The notes under the pieces: generated by a model
What the model was told of the DNA's origin: nothing
The model's input: the letters and a program-made list of their open reading frames with translations, nothing else
Databases searched by the model: none
Shown: piece by piece, positions 1 to 6,281 of the stretch
Numbering within the stretch: position 1 is the first letter of the stretch
Layout: the number at the start of each line of letters is the position of its first letter
Source: Candidatus Bacteroides intestinipullorum
Lineage (GTDB): Bacteria > Bacteroidota > Bacteroidia > Bacteroidales > Bacteroidaceae
DNA length: 40,417 bases
Assembly (NCBI GenBank): GCA_018883785.1
Contig: JAHLFO010000044.1
Span: 1 to 40,417 of the forward strand
Reading direction: 5' to 3'
Translations under genes and position numbers: made by a program

Positions 1-2198
1 GAGATACGGGGCTTCAACTGGTTAATCCAACCCAGGTCCTTAATCCACTCTTCCTCGTGCATGTTCCAACCGGCGCCCACTGACCAGAACGTGGCCCAAC
101 GCTTGTTGGCACCGAAACGGGACGAACCGTCATGACGGACCATCAACTGGAAGAGGTATTTGCTGTCGAACGTATAGTTGCCGTTGAAGAAGACGGCCAT
201 GTTCTTCTGCTCTGTCTTGGTGCCCGATGCGGCAGGATCGTCCGCGCCCGCATTGATAATCTCTGCACCTTGGAAAATCTTGTAAGCTGTGGCGCTCAGG
301 TCCCAATAGCGGTATTCATCATACTCATAGCCCAGGTAAGCATTGATTTCGTGCTTGTCGCCGAAGGTCTTGAGCATGTTCAGCACCTGGCTGGCATAGA
401 TGGAGCGCGTGTTGCTGTTGGCGTCGTAAAACGAGCCGTCCGTACCTGCACCGCCACGGCTGGTGGGGTCGGTATAGGAGGAAGAATAGTTGTTGGTAAA
501 GCCGAAACGGTTGTTCGAACGGAAAACCAACCAGTCAAAAATCTTGTATTCCGCACCTACGCCCAGATCCATGGCATTCTGACGACTCTTGCTCCAGTTC
601 AAGTGACGGTCATAAGCATAGTTGGTACCACCATCGGAATACCAATAATCGCGCGGGTCGGCAGTCTCGGCCACCGATGCATCCGGCATGCCCTGGCTGC
701 CGTCCTTCAAGTTGCCTTGGGAGTCGTAGGGCGTGTCCCACGGCGTATAGCTGGTATAGGCCAGCGAATGCTGCTGGTTGAACGTCTCCTTGTAGCTGGC
801 GGCGATGTTGGCTTTCAGCGTCAGCCGCTTGTTCACGATGTAGTCCGTGTTGGAGCGCAGGGTGAAGCGCTGGTAATCAAACCCTTTGATAGTACCGTCC
901 TCCGTATAGTAGTCACCGGAAATGTAGGAACGGATTTTGTCGTTGCCGAACTGGTAACCGATGTTGTAATTCTGCGTCAAGGCGTTCTGCGTGGCGTAGT
1001 CCCACCAGTCGAAATTGCAGTCGCGCAGATAGGGCTGCAACCATACTTGGCTTTCCAGTGTGCCGGCGTTCGTAAAGGCCTCATACAGGTAGTCGTAGTA
1101 TTCCGCGCCGTTCATCATGCGGAGCTTGCCGCGCTGCAATGTCGAGACGCCGAACTTGGCAGACAGGCTGACTTGCGACGTGCCCATCTTGGCGCGCTTG
1201 GTGGTCACCTGAATGACGCCGTTGGCACCGCGCGAACCATAGAGCGCGGTGGCTGAACCGTCTTTCAGGATGGAGATGCTCTCAATGTCGTTCGGGTTCA
1301 GTTCCGCGCTGGAGCTGCCCACCACACCGTCAATGACCCACAAGGCCTCTTGGTTTCCCTGGATGGAGCCTGTGCCACGGATGCGGATGCTGACGCCTGC
1401 ACCCGGCTGGCCGGAAGTGGAAGTTGCCACCACGCCGGCCACCTTGCCTTGCAACAGGTTGGAAACGCTGGGGGTGGTAATACCCTTCAGTTCATCGGCC
1501 TTGACAGACGAGATGGCACCGGTGATGGAGCTTTGACGCTGCATGCCGTAGCCCACGACCACGACTTCATCCAACGTCTCAGCATCGGGATGCAACTGAA
1601 GTTTCAGGTTGTCCGCCGGGCCGTCCACTTTGTATTCGGTCGAAACAAAACCCACGAAAGACACCACCAGCACGGAGCCGCGCGGCACGTTCAGCGTGAA
1701 GTTGCCGTCCATGTCGCTCACGGTACCCTTGCCGCTCTGTCCTTTCACCGAGATGTTGGCTCCTGGGATGCTTTCCCCTTTCTCGTCAATGATTTGTCCC
1801 GTCACCTTGACGTTGCCGCTCTGCTGGGGAGCCTGCCCGGCCACAGCCTTGGGGGCCACAACGACCTGCCGCCCGTTGATTTTGCATTCCAAGTTGGCGG
1901 CCGAAGCCAGCTTCTCCAGGATTTTCTCCACTTTCTCTCCGTCCAAGGGGATGGAAACCTGCTTGTCCAGGGCTTCCAGCAGGTCCTTGGAATACAGGAT
2001 GACGTAATCACTGTTTGCTTCAATATAGCTCAGCACTTGCTTCACCGTCTGCGCGGAATGCTGTTCGTTCCCGCTCTTGCTGTGCTCCACAGCTCCCAAC
2101 GGAGTCATCATGCTTCCCAAAGCCATAAAAAAGCATAGGCTAAGACAAAAAGGCATAAAACCTCTTCGCCTTTCATTGAAAGTTGTTTTCTTTTTCAT
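1..2198 (-). CDS. SusC/RagA-family TonB-dependent receptor with STN domain (3' end beyond window)
   Basis: Outer-membrane TonB-dependent receptor. The frame is open from ATG at 2198 to the window edge (about 732 codons; the family usually has 1000-1100, so the C-terminal barrel is missing). Visible in order: a Lys-rich start and hydrophobic signal segment (about residues 1-37), a secretin/TonB short N-terminal (STN) domain (about 48-118), a carboxypeptidase-regulatory-like beta domain (about 132-205, with IPGANISVKG), a TonB-box-like LDEVVVVGYG (209-218) and the plug (about 225-335, with IRIRGTGSI). The final visible residues (WINQLKPRI) fit late barrel strands. The STN domain marks a transducer that signals to an anti-sigma factor, and FecR- and FecI-like genes lie directly upstream on the same strand. 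The substrate cannot be told; a SusD partner, if any, would lie left of the window. Confidence 0.93.
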   Translation of the reverse strand, partial: MKKKTTFNERRRGFMPFCLSLCFFMALGSMMTPLGAVEHSKSGNEQHSAQTVKQVLSYIEANSDYVILYSKDLLEALDKQVSIPLDGEKVEKILEKLASAANLECKINGRQVVVAPKAVAGQAPQQSGNVKVTGQIIDEKGESIPGANISVKGQSGKGTVSDMDGNFTLNVPRGSVLVVSFVGFVSTEYKVDGPADNLKLQLHPDAETLDEVVVVGYGMQRQSSITGAISSVKADELKGITTPSVSNLLQGKVAGVVATSTSGQPGAGVSIRIRGTGSIQGNQEALWVIDGVVGSSSAELNPNDIESISILKDGSATALYGSRGANGVIQVTTKRAKMGTSQVSLSAKFGVSTLQRGKLRMMNGAEYYDYLYEAFTNAGTLESQVWLQPYLRDCNFDWWDYATQNALTQNYNIGYQFGNDKIRSYISGDYYTEDGTIKGFDYQRFTLRSNTDYIVNKRLTLKANIAASYKETFNQQHSLAYTSYTPWDTPYDSQGNLKDGSQGMPDASVAETADPRDYWYSDGGTNYAYDRHLNWSKSRQNAMDLGVGAEYKIFDWLVFRSNNRFGFTNNYSSSYTDPTSRGGAGTDGSFYDANSNTRSIYASQVLNMLKTFGDKHEINAYLGYEYDEYRYWDLSATAYKIFQGAEIINAGADDPAASGTKTEQKNMAVFFNGNYTFDSKYLFQLMVRHDGSSRFGANKRWATFWSVGAGWNMHEEEWIKDLGWINQLKPRI

Positions 2199-2246
2199 AC
2201 ATGTGAATTGATTTTGTTACAGGTAATTTTGTTATAAAATCAGTTT

Positions 2247-2278
2247 CGGCCGGAGGATATGGCAGTATCTTCCGGTCG
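2247..2278 (-). promoter_or_regulatory. Hairpin in the susC-like leader
   Basis: A 13-bp stem (2247-2259 with 2266-2278, two G-U type pairs) and a 6-nt loop lie in the 217-bp gap between the fecR-like gene and the susC-like start. A run of five T follows on the plus strand only, and no plus-strand gene precedes it. It is therefore more likely a leader or processing structure of the minus-strand transcript than a terminator. Nothing else recognisable was seen in this gap. Confidence 0.35.
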
Positions 2279-2416
2279 TTTTTCATCGGTCAGAAAGGAC
2301 TATTCCCACTTCCTGTTTTTCAAGGTTCTTCTTACTTCATACTCTTTTCTCGGTTCTTGTTTTTAAAGGTTACTAATCAGGTTCGTATATCTCTCGCATG
2401 ATATCAGGTCCATTCT

Positions 2417-3373
2417 TCACTTGATGTAAATCGCCCCATCGTCCTTGCCGACTTCGCCTGGCAACGTCAGACGGATGGCTTCAAGCACCTGGCGCACATC
2501 GCCGTCCAGGTACAACTTGCCATAGAAAGGCTCTCCGGCCACGGCGCCATCACAGCCAATCTCCACGCCGTAATAAGCGCCCAAGTCCTGCAATACCTCG
2601 CGCAAGGGTTTCCCCTCCAGCACCCACACCTTGTGCACCCAGCGGATATATGCCTGCGCATCCACCTTCTCTTTCGTCCCGATGCCGGCCTCGTCCACCT
2701 CCAAGCACTCATCGGGCTGCATAATGACCGACTGCCGCTGCGCGTCTTCCACGCGCACGGAGCCTTCCACCAGCACCACGGCACCCGGGGCGTCTTCATA
2801 AGCCTTCACATCGAAAGAGGTGCCCAGCACTTCCACGGCAAAAGCATCCGTATGCACCACAAACGGGCGGGCCTCATCGCGGGTGACCTCCAGATAGACT
2901 TCACCTTCCACGAAAATCTCACGCCGCTCTTGTGCGAAGACACGCGGATAAACCACCCGGCTGCCTTCGTTCACCCACATCCGGCTGCTGTCGGCCAGCA
3001 TCACCAGACGCACGCCGTCCACCCCTTCCAGGCAGACGGAATTCTCCATGCACGGCCCTACAGACGAAGGCAATGCCTCACCGGGCTGCCACTGGCGGAA
3101 CACATAGCCCCCCAACAGCAAAGCCACCATGACCGCCGCTCCCCAAAGACCGCGCAAAAATAACCTGCGCCGGTTCCGGGAACGCCGTGCGGCCTCCTGC
3201 TCCTCGTGCTCCCGGATTTTTTCGGCCGTCTTGGCCCATACCTGCCCCGCATCCATCCGGGGGGGCTGGCATTCATCCCACACGAAATGCAATTTGCTCT
3301 CCACCTTGTCCGCACCTGGCGAAAAAACGGAAGAGCCCGATTTTCCTTGATTGGTTGTCTTTTCTTTTTCCAT
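2417..3373 (-). CDS. FecR-family anti-sigma factor
   Basis: Single-pass inner-membrane anti-sigma factor that relays a receptor signal to its ECF sigma factor. The cytoplasmic N-terminus (about 1-80) is charged, followed by one hydrophobic segment (GLWGAAVMVALLLGGYVF, about 86-103). The periplasmic part has the FecR core (LADSSRMWVNEGSRVVYP, then EVYLEVTRDEARPFVVHT, VEVLGTSFDVKAY, VVLVEGSVRV) and a C-terminal DUF4974-like segment (PLREVLQDLGAYYGVEI ... LTLPGEV). ATG at 3373 is chosen over the TTG at 3379 in the same frame; this gives 318 aa, normal for Bacteroidetes FecR proteins. It lies 70 nt after the sigma gene and before the STN-containing SusC-like receptor, the usual order of such a unit. 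Confidence 0.92.
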   Translation of the reverse strand: MEKEKTTNQGKSGSSVFSPGADKVESKLHFVWDECQPPRMDAGQVWAKTAEKIREHEEQEAARRSRNRRRLFLRGLWGAAVMVALLLGGYVFRQWQPGEALPSSVGPCMENSVCLEGVDGVRLVMLADSSRMWVNEGSRVVYPRVFAQERREIFVEGEVYLEVTRDEARPFVVHTDAFAVEVLGTSFDVKAYEDAPGAVVLVEGSVRVEDAQRQSVIMQPDECLEVDEAGIGTKEKVDAQAYIRWVHKVWVLEGKPLREVLQDLGAYYGVEIGCDGAVAGEPFYGKLYLDGDVRQVLEAIRLTLPGEVGKDDGAIYIK

Positions 3374-3443
3374 AAACAAGTCTGCAAAAGGATAGACGCA
3401 GTTTTTCCGCGAATCCCCTAATTGATGAGTGATTTTTTTCGAT

Positions 3444-3980
3444 TTATTTTTCCAGGACGGCCCGAATCTGCTTCAAGGCATTGGCAATGTGGTTGTCTAT
3501 GGTCTTGACGGAGATGCCAAGCATACGGGCGATTTCCTTGTAAGGCAGTTTTTCGATCTTGGCCAGCACGAAGACTTGCCGGCAACGGGGAGGGAAGCTG
3601 TTGATGACCCGGTTGATGCGGGCGATTTCTTCCCGGCTGACCAGTTGTTCATCGGGAGTCTGCAGGTCTGCGGGCAAGGCGTTCGCCCCGGCTTCTTCCA
3701 ACAGCACCGAATCGGGCACGTTCGCCCGTTGCCGCAAGCAGGAGATGCTCCGGTTGTGCACCAACGTGAGGAGCCACGCCTTCATGTTCTGAATCCCGGA
3801 CAGCTTGCCACGGTTCTGCCACACCTCCAAAAACACATCGCTCACCACCTCCTCCGCCTCCTCGCGCGAATGGAGCAGATAGCAGGCATAATAGAGCAGA
3901 TCGTCCGAATAGGCTTCGACGAACAAGCGGAAAGAACGCTCGTCCATCTCCGGGCCGTATGTGTTCCGATGTACAGACAT
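3444..3980 (-). CDS. ECF RNA polymerase sigma factor (FecI-like, sigma-70 family)
   Basis: Extracytoplasmic-function sigma factor, 178 aa. Region 2 covers about residues 15-85 (FRLFVEAYSDDLLYYACYLL, then EEAEEVVSDVFLEVWQNR). Region 4 with its helix-turn-helix covers about 118-175 (LPYKEIARMLGISVKTIDNH). Only regions 2 and 4 are present, as expected for ECF factors. ATG at 3980 is used; an internal Met at residue 12 (MDERSFRLF) is an alternative start closer to the usual family N-terminus. First gene of the sigma/FecR/SusC set and presumably controlled by the FecR downstream. A perfect TAnnTTTG box lies 28 nt upstream. Confidence 0.94.
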   Translation of the reverse strand: MSVHRNTYGPEMDERSFRLFVEAYSDDLLYYACYLLHSREEAEEVVSDVFLEVWQNRGKLSGIQNMKAWLLTLVHNRSISCLRQRANVPDSVLLEEAGANALPADLQTPDEQLVSREEIARINRVINSFPPRCRQVFVLAKIEKLPYKEIARMLGISVKTIDNHIANALKQIRAVLEK

Positions 3981-4007
3981 TTACTTCCTTTCTCAACTTT
4001 ACTCCCG

Positions 4008-4015
4008 CAAATTTA
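4008..4015 (-). promoter_or_regulatory. Predicted -7 box of the ECF sigma gene
   Basis: TAAATTTG on the minus strand matches the Bacteroidetes -7 consensus TAnnTTTG, 28 nt before the ATG at 3980. The same GCCTAAATTTG string occurs in the palindromic promoter at 28888-28925. No convincing -33 box was seen. Confidence 0.5.
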
Positions 4016-4096
4016 GGCAAAATTCATAAAACTTGCTATTAAAAGCGCAAAAAGTATTCTAAATGCCAGCCACATAAGAAGCTTTTGCTTAGGCGT

Positions 4097-4170
4097 ACCT
4101 CCGGACACGGGCGGAGGTATCGCCGGGCACGGGCGGCCATACCACCGGACACGGGCGGCGATACCGCCGC
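4097..4170. repeat. Tandem 22-bp repeat array 1 (3.4 units)
   Basis: Units at 4097-4118, 4119-4140 and 4141-4162 plus 8 nt of a fourth, directly after the murI stop codon. The conserved core is CCGG(A/G)CACGGGCGG. The first unit folds as a perfect 7-bp hairpin (ACCTCCG with CGGAGGT) around an 8-nt loop; the others pair imperfectly. TTGCTTAGGCG (4085-4095) flanks the array and recurs beside array 2 at 19075-19085. Units are contiguous with no spacers. Confidence 0.85.
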
Positions 4171-5010
4171 TCATTCCAGTGTGACACGGTGTACTTCCAC
4201 CGCTTCGTTGAGGAAGGTCGAGGCAGATTCCGAGAACTTCTCTTCGGCCTCGGTGGTGCAATAGGTGCAAGTACCTCCCCGGGTACAACGGGCATCCATT
4301 TCGGGATGGCGGCACAAGTAGTCTTTCAGGCTTTCCGCCACCAGCTCCCCCTGCGCCACGACGGCGACATCGGAAGGCATGTAACGGCGAATCTTGGGCA
4401 GCAACAAGGGATAATGCGTGCAGCCCAGGATGACGGTGTCGATGCGGCTGTCCTTCTGCAACAATTCACCGATGTATTTCTTGACGAAATAATCCGCCCC
4501 GTCGCCCATGGCCTCGTTGTTCTCCACCAGCGGAACCCATAAGGGGCAGGCCTGTCCATAGACGGCAATGTCGGGAAAGAGTTTGTGTATCTCCATTGGA
4601 TAGGATTCGGACTTGATGGTGCCTGCCGTGGCCAAGACGCCGACGTGGCGGCTGTGCGTCACGCTTCCGATGCTTTCCACTGTGGGGCGTATCACCCCCA
4701 ACACCCGGCGGGCTGCATCCCATCGCGGCAAATCGTGCTGCTGGATGCTGCGCAGGGCTTTGGCCGATGCCGTGTTGCACGCCAGAATCACCAACGGGCA
4801 ACCCATCTCGAACAACCTGTGGACAGCTTGGCGGGTGAACTCGTACACAATCTCGAACGAACGTGTCCCGTAGGGGGTCCGGGCATTGTCGCCCAAATAG
4901 ATGTAATCGTACTGAGGAAGCAGCTCGCGTATCTTGCTGAGAATAGTCAAGCCTCCGTAGCCGGAATCGAACACCCCGATAGGGCCGGGTAAAGAAGAGA
5001 ATTGCTGCAT
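4171..5010 (-). CDS. murI: Glutamate racemase
   Basis: Interconverts L- and D-glutamate in the cytoplasm and supplies D-Glu for peptidoglycan. 279 aa, full length. The family signatures are all present: FDSGYGG (14-20, Asp15/Ser16), GDNARTPYG (40-48), the first catalytic cysteine in ACNTAS (Cys78) and the second in GCTHYPLL (Cys197, His199). A C-terminal cysteine cluster (Cys233, 242, 248, 251, in CTRGGTCTYC) is not part of the catalytic core and could bind metal; I do not know its role. It is the last gene of the minus-strand envelope block and is separated from the OmpH gene by a strong hairpin. Repeat array 1 begins immediately after its stop codon. Confidence 0.97.
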   Translation of the reverse strand: MQQFSSLPGPIGVFDSGYGGLTILSKIRELLPQYDYIYLGDNARTPYGTRSFEIVYEFTRQAVHRLFEMGCPLVILACNTASAKALRSIQQHDLPRWDAARRVLGVIRPTVESIGSVTHSRHVGVLATAGTIKSESYPMEIHKLFPDIAVYGQACPLWVPLVENNEAMGDGADYFVKKYIGELLQKDSRIDTVILGCTHYPLLLPKIRRYMPSDVAVVAQGELVAESLKDYLCRHPEMDARCTRGGTCTYCTTEAEEKFSESASTFLNEAVEVHRVTLE

Positions 5011-5029
5011 GAGGGAGAATATAAGAAGA

Positions 5030-5074
5030 GCCTCTCCCCCGCTCCCCCTATAGGGAAGAAAGCGGAGGAGAGGC
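5030..5074 (-). terminator. Hairpin terminator or attenuator between ompH-like gene and murI
   Basis: A 14-bp stem with one mismatch (5030-5043 with 5061-5074) whose 17-nt loop contains the palindrome CCCTATAGGG. It lies between the OmpH stop (5108) and the murI start (5010). On the minus strand it is followed by a pyrimidine-rich but interrupted T stretch, so termination may be partial. Confidence 0.55.
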
Positions 5075-5107
5075 CCTGAATAGGGTTTTAACTTCTGGTT
5101 GAAAACT

Positions 5108-5614
5108 TTATTTGATGCCCAACTGTGCTTTGACCTTGGCAGTCACATCCACACTCTGCGTGCTGATGTAGGCAATCGGCGTACGTGCCACATCGAAGAT
5201 ATAGACATAGCCATCGGCCTGACCCACGGCTTGAATAGCGGCATCCAGCTTCTGCATGATAGGAGTCATGGCATCCTGCTGAGCCTTCTGCATGGACTGC
5301 TGAGCCTCCTGCTGGAACTGCTGTTGGCGTTGGGCCATGTCCTGCAACTCCTTCTGGCGACGCTCGGCAATGTTCTGGGGCAGAGAGTCGGCTTGAGCCA
5401 GGAACTCTTGGTACTTCTTGTTGAACTCCTCTTCCGTGCGCTGCATCTCGTCCTGATATTGCTTGGCCATAGCATCCAAGTCGGCTTGAGCCTTGGTAAA
5501 TTCAGGCATAACAGTGATGACGTCCTGTGAATTCATGTGAGCAAATTTAGCCTGTGCCATAGCTGCCAGCGGCAGGGCAATCATAGCGGCAATAAGTGCA
5601 ATTTTCTTAAGCAT
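5108..5614 (-). CDS. OmpH/Skp-family periplasmic chaperone (second copy)
   Basis: Periplasmic holdase that carries unfolded outer-membrane proteins to the BAM complex. 168 aa. Signal peptide MLKKIALIAAMIALPLAAMAQ ends at AMA-Q (about residue 20). A long Gln-rich amphipathic coiled coil follows (about 37-115: KAQADLDAMAKQYQDEM, RQQQFQQEAQQSMQKAQQDA), then a compact beta end (ADGYVYIFDVARTPIAYI) as in Skp. A paralogue lies just upstream on the same strand, next to bamA; tandem OmpH genes beside bamA are common in Bacteroidetes. This copy has a well-spaced promoter of its own (5655-5685), so it can be expressed apart from bamA. The pair may form mixed trimers; that is inference. Confidence 0.92.
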   Translation of the reverse strand: MLKKIALIAAMIALPLAAMAQAKFAHMNSQDVITVMPEFTKAQADLDAMAKQYQDEMQRTEEEFNKKYQEFLAQADSLPQNIAERRQKELQDMAQRQQQFQQEAQQSMQKAQQDAMTPIMQKLDAAIQAVGQADGYVYIFDVARTPIAYISTQSVDVTAKVKAQLGIK

Positions 5615-5654
5615 AATGTTTCTATGAATTTGAATGATTAATTGTTACGTGGCG

Positions 5655-5685
5655 CAAAGATAGTGTAAAGCAAGGGGATAACAAA
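5655..5685 (-). promoter_or_regulatory. Promoter of the second ompH-like gene
   Basis: On the minus strand TTTG (5682-5685), 19 nt, then TATCTTTG (5655-5662): both Bacteroidetes -33 and -7 elements at correct spacing, 41 nt before the start codon. Confidence 0.75.
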
Positions 5686-5730
5686 ACGCATATACTTATT
5701 TTTGTCCATCCTGCCCCGGCTTGACGTATT

Positions 5731-6249
5731 TTAGCGGTGGGAATAGCCCAACTTGGCCAGCACTTCGTCGCTAATGTCTATCTCGGGCGAGGCGAAGATG
5801 ATGCTGGTGGCCGAGGCACGGTCTGTCACGACGGCATATCCTTTGGCTGTAGCTATCTCCTTCACCGCTTCGTATATCTCGTCTTGCAAGGGACGCATCA
5901 GCCGGGCTTGCAGCTTGGCCAATTCACCCTCCGGACCGAAGTACTTGCGGCGAAGCTCAGCCAGTTCGGTCTCCTTGTTCACGATGGCTTCTTCCTTGGC
6001 CGTGAGTTGGGCATCGGTCAACGTGGAGGCTTCCTTCTGGTAGGCTTCATACATGGACTTGGCTTCGCCCGCCAACTTGTCCACCTCGGCCTGCCACTGC
6101 TTGGAGGATTGCTCCAACTGTTGGTTGGCACTCTCGTAAGCAGGGATGTTCCGCAGAATATACTCCATGTCTATCAAGGCGAAACGCTGTGCCCGCGCCG
6201 TCAGGCAGGTCACGAGCAACAGGAAAGTAATTAAAAGACTCTTTCTCAT
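5731..6249 (-). CDS. OmpH/Skp-family periplasmic chaperone (first copy)
   Basis: Skp-like chaperone, 172 aa. The start is ATG at 6249, which gives a clean signal peptide (MRKSLLITFLLLVTCLTARA-Q); the frame stays open further upstream but that part overlaps bamA coding sequence and has no signal-like character. Mature part: RFALIDMEYILRNIPAYESA, the typical OmpH N-terminal strand and first helix, then a Glu/Lys/Ala-rich coiled coil (about 45-125) and a C-terminal strand region (GYAVVTDRASATSIIFASPE). It starts 32 nt after the bamA stop, so it is very probably co-transcribed with bamA, its functional partner. Confidence 0.92.
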   Translation of the reverse strand: MRKSLLITFLLLVTCLTARAQRFALIDMEYILRNIPAYESANQQLEQSSKQWQAEVDKLAGEAKSMYEAYQKEASTLTDAQLTAKEEAIVNKETELAELRRKYFGPEGELAKLQARLMRPLQDEIYEAVKEIATAKGYAVVTDRASATSIIFASPEIDISDEVLAKLGYSHR

Positions 6250-6281
6250 AAGGCTTATCCTAAATATATTCGTATTCACAA

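Noticed and set aside
132-1256. 374-codon plus-strand frame at the window start
   Set aside because: It is the shadow of the SusC-like receptor, which is open on the minus strand from 2198 to the edge with STN, TonB box and plug in order.
4097-4170. CRISPR array (also considered for 18958-19033 and 29401-29500)
   Set aside because: Units are contiguous, with no unique spacers, only 3-4 copies, and no cas genes in the window.
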